DNA of 20,256 nt, from positions 1-20,256 of the IMG/VR virus record IMGVR_UViG_3300045999_013045. One strand, 5' to 3'. The notes under the pieces are model-generated. The model searched no databases. It was not told the origin of the DNA and saw only the letters and a program-made list of their open reading frames with translations. The translations under genes and the position numbers were made by a program. The stretch's first letter is position 1. The number at the start of each line of letters is the position of its first letter. The stretch comes from a virus. This document shows, piece after piece, positions 11,523 to 19,987 of the stretch.

Positions 11523-14500
11523 TCAGCCACCAACAAAGTTATTGCGGTTTGTTACGAAGAAGTCGATTGTGAAGAACTCTAGGGATGTGGTTGGGATTAG
11601 ATAAATCTTGCCACGAAGAGTTTTGTTATCTAGATCGGCTTGTGTTGTTGTTGTTGCATCGATAACAACTCTGTATCTTTCTACACCACCGGCTGCTTGA
11701 TAACGTGCCATGATTGGTTGAACAGCAGCGTTAAATGCTTGCAGTGTTGTTGATTGAGCTGGTTCGAACAAGAAGCGTGTTGCAACTTGACGTACATCAC
11801 GACGGATTGCAATCAAAAGTCTTCTTACGTTAACTCTGTTAAGCAAACTGTCTTTGTTGAGTAGAGTCTTTTGACCCCACACAACTGGACCAACACCTTG
11901 CTTGGAAAGCAGAAGGTTCAGTCTTGCCACGTAAAGGGTGTCAGAGTTGGCTTGGTTAAGAGCAACAGCAAAATCTGTTACGTTGGTTAGTGTACCTCTT
12001 GTAAAGCCTGCTGGTGCGTTGAAGGATTGACCAACTGTATCGTTCTTAGCATATGCACCAAGAACTGCAACAGAGGGTGGCATTTTTTCATATACAACAC
12101 CAGTGTTTGTTACGATGTTTACGTCTGGGAAATAAGCTGCTGCAAAGCTGCTGTTTACTCCACGAGTAACGAACTGTTGCGCTGTTTGTGAAACGTTAAC
12201 TGCTTCATAAGAGCCAGTTAGTGATGTGCCGTTGGCATCATATTGTTCTGGGTCCATGATGTAGAAGCAATCAAAGCGATCATTTTCTACAGCGTTGATT
12301 GCTGTGTCAGTTACGTAACGTACACGAATACCGGGCATTGTAAGAAGTTGGATATTAACGTCGTTAACATCTGAGATAATCCCAATGCTTTTCATGTAGC
12401 TTTGTACGGTTGGCCCGTTTGTTAGTCCACGGGTTGTTTGTGTGATTTCTTGAGCAACGGCTGCATTCTTAAGATAACGTGTGTCTGGATTAAAGATACG
12501 TGTTCCGTCGAAACCACGTTCGAGATAAAAGCTGAACTTAGCCAAACGTTGTACTGCGGCATTTTCAACAAGGTCACTTACTGACAAAGCTCTTGTTTTT
12601 GTTGCTTCGTCGGCAGCAATGTTTCCTGCACGAACATAACTCCAGCTTAGAAGTGCTGTTGTGCTTGTGTTTGGTACGTCGCCGCTACCTGTTACAACCT
12701 TAACTTTTTCTAGAGAGAAAAGGTTGTTGTTAAACAAGTCTGAGTCAATGATACCGTTTGCTGTTGTGGTAGCAGCACCGTTGTTATCAAACACTGCTGG
12801 TTGCACGTTTGTTGAACCTTCAAGATTTGGATAATACTTGCTGAACCCAAGTAAGCTTGGGTTAAAGATAGAACTTCCATTTGGGTCAGTAAGGCTTGTT
12901 ACGTTTTGGAACTGAACACCCCAGTAAAGACCTGTATCAACACCAGAAGAAGCAGACAGCTTCTTAAGATTTAGACGCATTGGAACAGGTGGTTGTGATG
13001 CTTTATAAAGTGGTACTCCACCACCTAAGCCACCTGCAAGAGTAGAGAAGTATGGGAACGCTGGGTCTAGTAGATCACCTTGTTTGATATTGTAAAGTGA
13101 GCTTGAACCTTGTGTTACAAGGTGTTGTGGACCACGGAAACCAAAAGGCATCGCTGAAGGATCGATTTCACCAGCATCTACTGCATCTGCAACTTCAACA
13201 CGAACGTAACGAGAGTTGTTTGGATAAGATCCATCTGTTGTTACTTTTTGTGAAGCTGTATCTGTGTCAAAGTTAAAAAAGGTGTTTATGTTGCCGATTT
13301 TCTTGGCAATATAGTTTGGTGAAGTTGGATCGAGTGAGCAGTTTGTAAATGTTTCCAAAGCTGCGTCGTTATCAGTTGAAGTCATTGAACGAACAAGAAC
13401 TGTAAACACACCGTATGGTTGTGTTGCTGTTCCGGGTTGAATGTTAGTGATTGAGATTTTTACATCACCATTGCTTGCTTCACCGTCTGAGAGATGGTGA
13501 AGGCGGAAAAGGTTTTGTGGTACTCCACCAAATCCTTGAGAAATAACCCAAGGTGAGAATGCGTGACCATAACGATCTTGGAAGCCTTCAAAGTTTGGTG
13601 TAATAGCTGAACCAATGTTTGATGTGTGGGTTGCGAGTGCGCCTGAGCTTGGTACCAAGAATGCGATGTTTTCTTTTGTGCCGTAAGCAGAACCCGATTC
13701 AACCAAAACAACTCCAGAACCTGTTGGAACTGCAAGAGCAGAGAATACATCAAAGCTACCATAAAGCAAGTGACCAGCTTCTTCTGTTTTAAGCGGATCG
13801 GTATTCAAAACGCTTGGGAAGTAGTTCGCAGCTTGTGGATCAAAGCTTGCAGTAATAACGTTTGGATAACGTGCATCTGTTCCTTTGTGACCATTAAGCA
13901 GCATCACAAAGCTTTGTTGGCCAGAGGCAAGTTCAACTGAGCCAGTGAAAGCACCAGAAAAACTTGATTCTGTGGCAACAAAGCTTGAAGCTGGGGCTGC
14001 TGAAGGTGCTGCTGCTGATGACAAACGAAGCACAACTCCAGAAGGAGCAAACACCACACCACGAATGATTGGTACAGATGTTGTTGAAGTTTGCAAGCTG
14101 GCATCAGAGAATACAGTTGAACCTACTGATTCACTCATAAAGCAGCCAAGCATATACACAGAGCCAGTTACGCCTGTTGCATTTGCAAAAACGTTATTGC
14201 CGAGAGCACCGACACTTCCACTGGGCTGTTGAGAACCAACAACGAAACCTGCATCTGTTACAGTTCCGTTAGCATTTCGTGCTAAACCTTGACCAGCCCC
14301 AAGTACTCTTAGTTGCATGAGTGGTACAGCTGTGTTGCTAAACCATTCTCTTGCTGAAAGATAACCTAGTGGAGTGTTAGCGTTTACACCACCAAACACT
14401 GAAACATATTGTGTTAGTGTTGTTGCCATAATAGGAACAAAAGCTGGTCCTTTGGCCGTTGTAGATATTACCAACGCAGGAACTCCTGATGGTGAGCGAG

Positions 14501-14558
14501 TTGTTGGTTGACTTATATCAAACTCTCTTGCTAGTACGCCGGGGCTTAGTTGTGCCAT
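11523..14558 (-). CDS. tail sheath protein, second copy (T4 gp18-like)
   Basis: A 1011-residue contractile sheath protein. The N-terminus has the family pattern (SPGVLAREFDISQPTTRSPS, then KGPAFVPI at 36-43). The C-terminal domain carries the conserved sheath core: PVVWGQKTLLNKDSLLNRVN, VRRLLIAIRRDVRQVATRFL, a V-E-R-Y-R-V-V-I-D strand and a final SLEFFTIDFFV. T4 gp18 has 659 residues; the extra ~350 here lie in the middle and probably form surface domains. It is a paralogue of the gene upstream (14673-17792), sharing KGPAFVPI, PFGFRG, an A-Y-F-P-[DN] site and the C-terminal core, but is well diverged from it. The start at 14558 has CGGAGAT upstream. The tube gene follows by 51 bases. Confidence 0.93.
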   Translation of the reverse strand: MAQLSPGVLAREFDISQPTTRSPSGVPALVISTTAKGPAFVPIMATTLTQYVSVFGGVNANTPLGYLSAREWFSNTAVPLMQLRVLGAGQGLARNANGTVTDAGFVVGSQQPSGSVGALGNNVFANATGVTGSVYMLGCFMSESVGSTVFSDASLQTSTTSVPIIRGVVFAPSGVVLRLSSAAAPSAAPASSFVATESSFSGAFTGSVELASGQQSFVMLLNGHKGTDARYPNVITASFDPQAANYFPSVLNTDPLKTEEAGHLLYGSFDVFSALAVPTGSGVVLVESGSAYGTKENIAFLVPSSGALATHTSNIGSAITPNFEGFQDRYGHAFSPWVISQGFGGVPQNLFRLHHLSDGEASNGDVKISITNIQPGTATQPYGVFTVLVRSMTSTDNDAALETFTNCSLDPTSPNYIAKKIGNINTFFNFDTDTASQKVTTDGSYPNNSRYVRVEVADAVDAGEIDPSAMPFGFRGPQHLVTQGSSSLYNIKQGDLLDPAFPYFSTLAGGLGGGVPLYKASQPPVPMRLNLKKLSASSGVDTGLYWGVQFQNVTSLTDPNGSSIFNPSLLGFSKYYPNLEGSTNVQPAVFDNNGAATTTANGIIDSDLFNNNLFSLEKVKVVTGSGDVPNTSTTALLSWSYVRAGNIAADEATKTRALSVSDLVENAAVQRLAKFSFYLERGFDGTRIFNPDTRYLKNAAVAQEITQTTRGLTNGPTVQSYMKSIGIISDVNDVNIQLLTMPGIRVRYVTDTAINAVENDRFDCFYIMDPEQYDANGTSLTGSYEAVNVSQTAQQFVTRGVNSSFAAAYFPDVNIVTNTGVVYEKMPPSVAVLGAYAKNDTVGQSFNAPAGFTRGTLTNVTDFAVALNQANSDTLYVARLNLLLSKQGVGPVVWGQKTLLNKDSLLNRVNVRRLLIAIRRDVRQVATRFLFEPAQSTTLQAFNAAVQPIMARYQAAGGVERYRVVIDATTTTQADLDNKTLRGKIYLIPTTSLEFFTIDFFVTNRNNFVGG

Positions 14559-14589
14559 GTTTTAAATCTCCGTATATCAAACGTTAACG

Positions 14590-14598
14590 ATAAATAGA
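14590..14598 (-). promoter_or_regulatory. TCTATTTAT-type element upstream of second sheath gene
   Basis: On the minus strand TTCTATTTATC lies just after the terminator U-run and 32 bases before the sheath ATG. A matching TCTATTTATG occurs in the same position before the first sheath gene (17832-17840). It could be a phage late promoter core, but only two copies are seen. Confidence 0.3.
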
Positions 14599-14607
14599 AG
14601 AACAAAA

Positions 14608-14637
14608 AAAAACTGCCACCTTTCAGCAGCAGTTTTT
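14608..14637. terminator. intrinsic terminator between the two sheath genes
   Basis: AAAAACTGC (14608-14616) and GCAGTTTTT (14629-14637) pair around a 12-base loop, with A/T runs on both outer sides so it can work in both directions. It lies 36 bases after the stop of the first sheath gene, so the second sheath gene likely has its own promoter in the remaining gap. Confidence 0.75.
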
Positions 14638-14672
14638 ATTTCAGTTGATTAACTGTAGATGTACTGTTTTGT

Positions 14673-17600
14673 TCAGATACTAACTCCTGATGGAAGAACA
14701 ACAAAGTCCATGACGATGTATTCGATTGCTCTTGTTGGAAGCACTCGGATTTGAGCATTCATGCGGTTGCTGTTAACATCTTCAGCGGTATTGTTACGTT
14801 CATCGCAGATTACTGCAAACTGTTCGATACCTTGTTGTGTTTGCACCGTTGAAAGAACCAAGCTAGCTTCATTAACAAAACGTGTACGAAGTGCTGGTGT
14901 GTTTTGCTCAAAGAGCAAACGGTTACCGATTGCAACAATTTGACGCTTGATTTCTAGTAACATTCTTTTAACGTTAATAGATTCCAAAGCACTTTCTGCT
15001 TGTTGCAATGTGTTTTGTGAGAAGAACACATAGTTGGCACCGGGGAACTTCACGATTGGGTTAATGTTGGCATCGTAAAGTGTGTTGCGATCATTTTGGT
15101 TTACTCTTATTGAAGTAAGAAGTACAAAACCAAGAGAACCACGATCAAACCCTGCTGGAGCGAACCAAGGGAACTTAACACGGTCGTTATAGCTCAATGC
15201 TGAGAGAGCAGCGATAGAAGCTGGGAGTTGTACACGGCGAGTGTTTACGGTGTCTTCAATAACGATGTTTGGGAAGTAAGCTGCACCACCGTTGTTGTCC
15301 AACGCACGGTTTATAAATGCATTAGATGTTTTGTTGATGGAAATAAATCGATTTGATTCACCATCAAAGATACGAACATCGTCTTTGTCATATGGTTGAA
15401 TGTCAAGAAGGTAGAAGCTCAAACCATAATCTGTGTTTTTCTCTAGTGCGTAGTTTGTGATAAGTGGATCACGTTGACCGGGTGTTGCAAGAACGTTGTT
15501 GTTTGCAATGCTTGTGTTGGTTGCAACATCAAGTGCTGTGCGATATGCAACAACGTTTTGGTTTGCAGATCCAACACCTGTGTAGTTTGTTAGAGCAGGA
15601 GCACCGGGAGAGACGTAGCTTGCGTTTGCAAGGCCGTATACACCACCAGCACCTGCTTCTGTAGATGTTGATTGATCTGTAAAGCGAGCAGCTTGTTTGT
15701 CAAAGATGTTAACACCATCCCAACCACCTTGCATGAATGTGGTAAACTTAGCGTAGTTAGAGAAGTTGTTAAACTGAACTGCGCTACTGCTGTTAACCAA
15801 CGAAGCAAAAGTAATACGGTTGCTGTAGTTTGTTGCAACATATGTTGTTGGATCGATTGTTGCGTTACGAAGATATGCAGCAGATTTCATAAGTGTTAGA
15901 ACATCTGTGGAAGCTACAGATGTCATTGAAGTGGCATTAAGAGCAACGTTTGCAAGAGTAAACTTGTTGTTGTTCAAAACGTCGCTAGCTGAACCAGTTG
16001 TGAGAACTTCTAGTTTTTCAATACCAGAGAACTTGGCAAAGTTTGCTACGATTGGGTTGATTGCTGCATTAACGTTAACGTTTAGAATATCGTTATTGTT
16101 ACGTTCGAACTTAACACCCCAGTATAGTCTTCCATCTACAACTGTTTGAGCGCCGGGGGCACCAAAGGTTGTACCAGAAGCAGTTAGTGGGTTACGTGTA
16201 ACTGTAAAGCGATATGGAACAGGTGGTACGATTGAACCAGACAGCAAACCTCCGTTTGGTACTGTGCTTGAAGATACACCAGTAATACGAGCTGTTGACA
16301 AAGGTAGCGTTCCAGCTAATGTATCTGAGAACGTTGTGTTTGTTAGCAGCATTTGATGACCACGGAAACCGAATGGAAGAGCTAGCTCTGGTACTTCATC
16401 ATTTTCCAGTTGTGAGCTTGGAACAACACGAATAAATCTGCTGCGATTACCATATTTTCCTTCAACAACGATACCACGGTCTTCTGCTTCAACTTGATCG
16501 AAGTTAAACTTGGTGCGTTTGTCACCAATCACTCTAGCAACATATTGGCTGCTATTTGGATCAAGTGACAGATTATTGAACTGTTCAAGGATTTGTGGTT
16601 GTTCGTCGCTGTCATTAAATGCTCTAACAGACAAAGTAAATGAACCATATTTTGATGATGGGTTTGTTGATGCTAGCAAGTTTGAAATGCTGATTTTGTA
16701 TTTATCGTTTGCAAACGCACCATCATCACGGCTTTCTACGTAGAATAGATCGTATTCAATTCCACCAAAAGGCTGTGAAACAAAGTATGGTGTTTTTGGT
16801 GTTTTGTAACGTGTATCAAATCTTCCAAATACTTTGCTAAATTCAAGACCAAGAGAGTTTATGTTAGCTGAACCAGAAAGAACAGCAACAGTTGGCACAG
16901 CATTGCTTGATGAAAGCGTTGCAACTTGTGAGTCTACAGCATAGTCAAGATAAAGAAGATGCTTCTTTTCTGCAAAGTTTTCTGGGTTTGTGTTTAGAAT
17001 CTTGCCAACATATTGATCTGAGTCTGGGTCGAAAGATGCTGAAAAGATTTGAAGACCTGCAAAACCATCGTCGGAAGAAAATGTAGAACCAGCAGAGCAA
17101 GAAAGCACGAGCTTGAACATTCCTTGTAGGGGGCCAGTTGTGCCAACTTGAGCGGCTTCATTGGTACCATTTCCAGCAGCAGCGGCTGCTGGATTGTATA
17201 GACCACCAGAATCTACTGCGCCGCTAAGAACAAGAAAGCGTGAATCTGGGGTAGTGAACAATACAGCACGAACAAGATTTACACCATCGTTATCTGGTGT
17301 AAAACCGTTAACAGTATAGCTGTTGTTGTTGGTAAATATTGGATAACCAAATACTTCGTTGTTTTGTACAAAGTGCTTACCAACCAAGAACTGTACACGG
17401 CCTTGAAGGGCTCCAGAAGCGAACGTAATACCACTACCAACAACTTGCATACCAGCATTTGTCACAGTACCACTTACTTCTGTTTGTGATATATCCAAAG
17501 ATGAACTGTTGGCACCACAACCAAGAACACGAATGTAGTTTACAGAAGCTACTTCGCTACCTTTAGCTTCAAGAAATTTTTGTACGCCGTATGTGCCAGC

Positions 17601-17792
17601 ATACTTCGAGTTAACAGGTCCAAACTTGTTTGAAAAATCTGTGTAACTTCCAAGGGTTATTGGCACAAAGGCTGGGCCTTTTTCTGCACCGCCGATAATG
17701 GTTGCTGGTGTTCCACCAACAGGTACTGTACGTTCGGTTAAGTCGAACTCTCTATCGAAATAATTGGGGGCTTTTAATACTGTTTCTGGCAT
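14673..17792 (-). CDS. tail sheath protein, first copy (T4 gp18-like)
   Basis: A 1039-residue contractile sheath protein and the larger of two tandem paralogues. N-terminal family pattern: APNYFDREFDLTERT, then KGPAFVPI at 38-45, and a V-x-Y-I-R-V-L-G strand. The C-terminal core reads YVFFSQNTLQQAESALESIN, VKRMLLEIKRQI, the I-E-Q-F-A-V-I-C-D strand, then RAIEYIVMDFVV. The large middle part, with Ser/Thr/Ala/Gly-rich beta segments, is absent from T4 gp18 and should project outward. The start at 17792 has GAGGAT upstream. It follows the gp15-like gene, so the first copy takes the position of gp18 in the T4 order but without terminase genes 16 and 17 between. Confidence 0.93.
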   Translation of the reverse strand: MPETVLKAPNYFDREFDLTERTVPVGGTPATIIGGAEKGPAFVPITLGSYTDFSNKFGPVNSKYAGTYGVQKFLEAKGSEVASVNYIRVLGCGANSSSLDISQTEVSGTVTNAGMQVVGSGITFASGALQGRVQFLVGKHFVQNNEVFGYPIFTNNNSYTVNGFTPDNDGVNLVRAVLFTTPDSRFLVLSGAVDSGGLYNPAAAAAGNGTNEAAQVGTTGPLQGMFKLVLSCSAGSTFSSDDGFAGLQIFSASFDPDSDQYVGKILNTNPENFAEKKHLLYLDYAVDSQVATLSSSNAVPTVAVLSGSANINSLGLEFSKVFGRFDTRYKTPKTPYFVSQPFGGIEYDLFYVESRDDGAFANDKYKISISNLLASTNPSSKYGSFTLSVRAFNDSDEQPQILEQFNNLSLDPNSSQYVARVIGDKRTKFNFDQVEAEDRGIVVEGKYGNRSRFIRVVPSSQLENDEVPELALPFGFRGHQMLLTNTTFSDTLAGTLPLSTARITGVSSSTVPNGGLLSGSIVPPVPYRFTVTRNPLTASGTTFGAPGAQTVVDGRLYWGVKFERNNNDILNVNVNAAINPIVANFAKFSGIEKLEVLTTGSASDVLNNNKFTLANVALNATSMTSVASTDVLTLMKSAAYLRNATIDPTTYVATNYSNRITFASLVNSSSAVQFNNFSNYAKFTTFMQGGWDGVNIFDKQAARFTDQSTSTEAGAGGVYGLANASYVSPGAPALTNYTGVGSANQNVVAYRTALDVATNTSIANNNVLATPGQRDPLITNYALEKNTDYGLSFYLLDIQPYDKDDVRIFDGESNRFISINKTSNAFINRALDNNGGAAYFPNIVIEDTVNTRRVQLPASIAALSALSYNDRVKFPWFAPAGFDRGSLGFVLLTSIRVNQNDRNTLYDANINPIVKFPGANYVFFSQNTLQQAESALESINVKRMLLEIKRQIVAIGNRLLFEQNTPALRTRFVNEASLVLSTVQTQQGIEQFAVICDERNNTAEDVNSNRMNAQIRVLPTRAIEYIVMDFVVLPSGVSI

Positions 17793-17831
17793 GTTTTATC
17801 CTCACTTTACAGTTGGTTAAAGTTCTACGGC

Positions 17832-17840
17832 ATAAATAGA
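17832..17840 (-). promoter_or_regulatory. TCTATTTAT-type element upstream of first sheath gene
   Basis: TCTATTTAT on the minus strand, 40 bases before the sheath ATG and directly after a T-run, matching the element at 14590-14598. A role as a late promoter core is a guess from its repeated position. Confidence 0.3.
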
Positions 17841-17843
17841 GAC

Positions 17844-17874
17844 AAAAAACCGGTTTGCCTTAAAGAACCCAGAG
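17844..17874 (-). terminator. weak terminator-like hairpin after the gp15-like gene
   Basis: Read on the minus strand, CTGGGTT can pair imperfectly with AAACCGG (one mismatch and one wobble) across a 9-base loop, and is followed by six T residues. It sits directly after the TGA of the gp15-like gene. The stem is weak, so termination may be partial. Confidence 0.4.
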
Positions 17875-19083
17875 TCACTTGTTGTCAACAAAGAAATCCT
17901 CTAATGCTTGTTGATCCGAAGCCGTATAAACAGTTTCACCTTGTTTTTGATTGTTAGACATTTGCTTGACGTACTTTGTTTGCGTAACGTTTTGGTTGAA
18001 CGGATCACGATAAACTCTTTGAAAAACAAGCTTGTCTTGTTCTGGTGGCATTTCTTTTGTTGCTGGGTCTTGTTCAATATCTGTAAGCACAAACTGGTTT
18101 TCTTTGGTGAAATCGTTTTTTGTTTCGTTGTATTGATCTTTGGCTGGTTGAGAGAAAACTTCGCCGGGAGCCACATAAGTTTCAAACGATATATTGACGT
18201 TTGAAAGATAACGCTTGAATGGCACTCTTTGACCGGGACCATTTGGAGCAAGTAAATAACCACGTACTGTGATGTTAAAGCTATACTTGATTAAACGTTC
18301 TGCATCTGTTATGTCATCAAAGTTATCTTGAGCATTTAACCCAGCATCAACGGTTGCAGCAAACCAATATCCTTTTTCAGTTTTGAGATAAAAACCTTTG
18401 CCGGGAGTTATTTGGCTTGCAAGAAACGTTTCAATCAAATAGTTCATGTGTTGGGTATAGTTTGTCCAAAACACAATCTCATACGTCGCCGTGAAAAACT
18501 GAGGAAACGGGATTGCAATAATCTCATAGATGTGATCGGCTCTTAAACGTTTTGTTTTATCGTCCAACAACATTCCTTCAACAATAGAAGGGTCTTTTGC
18601 ATTTTCTCCCTTGCTTTGCCTTAAGGTGTCTGGAGGAGTTGGTGTGTTGTTTAAAAGCAAACGGTTAATCAACGATTGATAATCTTTGTCAGATTCATCT
18701 AGTCTACGTTTGATTGTTAACTCTCCAACAAAAGTATCCCCAGAGTTTTGTTCTATACCTGTTCTACGCAACGATATTGCTGGCAGCAACAAAACACCAT
18801 TTCTATCTCTAAAAGGCTTTAGACGCTTTGCAAGGGCAAACCTTTCACCTGTTGCTAATATCACAAAAGGTTTCTTAAGGTTGATTTCCTTTTCATAGCT
18901 TGTGTTGATTTGGTATGTTTGAAATGGTATTTCTTTATCAAACAAGCCGTGCATTGCAGCATCAACATCTTCAATACCGCAAGAAGGAATATAATAGGTC
19001 GAAGGATCGTTATTGCGAAGATCGTAACCTGTTGGTTGTTGATCTTTGCCTTCTAAAAACGGTACATTAAAACGTGTTGTCAT
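17875..19083 (-). CDS. tail sheath stabiliser/completion protein (T4 gp15-like)
   Basis: A 402-residue protein with the marks of T4 gp15, the hexamer that caps the finished tail and joins it to the neck. The key similarity is the segment YEIVFWTNYTQHMNYLIETF (about 200-220), matching the Y-E-L-S-I-F-T-R-Y-x-D-D-M-x-Q-I-V-E-Q pattern of gp15. It is followed by a strand-rich part ending in KYSFNITVRGYLLAP, which matches the W-S-L-T-F-E-V-N-G-W-M-Y-P end of the gp15 core. It is longer than T4 gp15 (272 residues), with an extra N-terminal part and a charged, probably flexible C-terminal tail. Its position between a gp14-like gene and the sheath genes supports the call. Confidence 0.82.
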   Translation of the reverse strand: MTTRFNVPFLEGKDQQPTGYDLRNNDPSTYYIPSCGIEDVDAAMHGLFDKEIPFQTYQINTSYEKEINLKKPFVILATGERFALAKRLKPFRDRNGVLLLPAISLRRTGIEQNSGDTFVGELTIKRRLDESDKDYQSLINRLLLNNTPTPPDTLRQSKGENAKDPSIVEGMLLDDKTKRLRADHIYEIIAIPFPQFFTATYEIVFWTNYTQHMNYLIETFLASQITPGKGFYLKTEKGYWFAATVDAGLNAQDNFDDITDAERLIKYSFNITVRGYLLAPNGPGQRVPFKRYLSNVNISFETYVAPGEVFSQPAKDQYNETKNDFTKENQFVLTDIEQDPATKEMPPEQDKLVFQRVYRDPFNQNVTQTKYVKQMSNNQKQGETVYTASDQQALEDFFVDNK

Positions 19084-19102
19084 GTTGTATAACTAGACAA
19101 CA

Positions 19103-19822
19103 TCATTCATCATATATTCCTTTTTTGGCAGGCAATGGATCGTTGTTAAAGCTTGGTGTTTTGCCTTCAATAAAATCACCTTCTTCTCCTACGTTTGGTT
19201 CAACTTTGCGCTGACCAGTACCAAGAGCAATAGGAGCCATGTCTTGACCAAGACGTTCTCTCATTTCACGAACATCTCCGGTTTGCTTACCATCATCTGT
19301 TAAAGGTAAACCACGCTGTTGCTCAAAAACAGTTTGAATGTCATCTGGGGCAAGTCTTGGATTTGGAAGATTCGGTACGTCAAGCTGATTAAGTCTTGCA
19401 CTGCGAGCTGTGATTTTCCATGCTGTGTTGTATTCAGCTAAACCAAAGATGTTTTTCCCAGCATTGACAAAGGTAAGAACTTCATAAAGAATGTCGTCAT
19501 AAGAAAAGAAATCACCTTCGCTTAACACAATACCTTTATCTTGTAAATCTTTGTATTGAATCAACACTTCAATCTTAGCTTCAATATCTGGACCGAAGTT
19601 TGTTGTTTTACTTGAATACTCTGGCATTCCTACAAGAGCAGGAACCGATATAGGATTCTCAAAAATCTTTTGTACAGATTCGTTGTATATCTTGTGTACA
19701 GAGCTTTTAATGGAAGATACAGGAAAGTAGTTTATTGTTTGGCCTGCAACATCCTTTATGAACTCCTTGGCCAAATCATTGATAAACTGTACTTCTCTCA
19801 ATCCTATGAATAATCTTGCCAT
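19103..19822 (-). CDS. neck protein (T4 gp14-like head completion protein)
   Basis: A 239-residue protein comparable to T4 gp14 (256 residues), which with gp13 forms the neck to which the tail attaches. The core shows EGDFFSYDDILYEVLTFVNA, then an F-G-L-x-E-Y stretch and WKITARSARLNQ. This matches the gp14 order E-G-D-L-I-Y-F-x-x-D-x-L-F-E-I, Q-L-G, then R-K-I-T-A-G. The C-terminus TPSFNNDPL also resembles the S-S-P-F-D-N-D end of gp14. The ATG at 19822 has no clear Shine-Dalgarno sequence. The next gene (gp15-like) starts 19 bases after its stop, as in T4. It diverges from a GIY-YIG nuclease gene across 165 bases. Confidence 0.8.
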   Translation of the reverse strand: MARLFIGLREVQFINDLAKEFIKDVAGQTINYFPVSSIKSSVHKIYNESVQKIFENPISVPALVGMPEYSSKTTNFGPDIEAKIEVLIQYKDLQDKGIVLSEGDFFSYDDILYEVLTFVNAGKNIFGLAEYNTAWKITARSARLNQLDVPNLPNPRLAPDDIQTVFEQQRGLPLTDDGKQTGDVREMRERLGQDMAPIALGTGQRKVEPNVGEEGDFIEGKTPSFNNDPLPAKKGIYDE

Positions 19823-19987
19823 GAAAATATATATGTTCGTTTTTAGATTTTGCCAAATGCTTGTTTATAAGGATTTTATCAAAAGCTTTAGAGTCAACAG
19901 GAATAAAAAACATCTAAATGAAACCAAAACAATCACACTATCTATTGTTAACTCCAAGATAGGGGTATCCAAAAAAAGGTATGAAAT
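19823..19987. other. divergent intergenic region between neck gene and GIY-YIG gene
   Basis: An A/T-rich gap of 165 bases that must hold signals for both neighbours. I see no convincing -35/-10 pair. A CTATCT...AGATAG inverted repeat (6-base arms, 13-base loop) lies around 19939-19963, and AAAAAAAGG before 19981 is the ribosome site of the nuclease gene. A TTTAGA occurs here but without TATTCT at the right distance. Confidence 0.4.

Noticed and set aside
13945-14232. Plus-strand frames inside the sheath genes (also 15464-16149, 16510-16743)
   Set aside because: They are shadows of the sheath genes on the opposite strand, with no ribosome sites or protein-like patterns.
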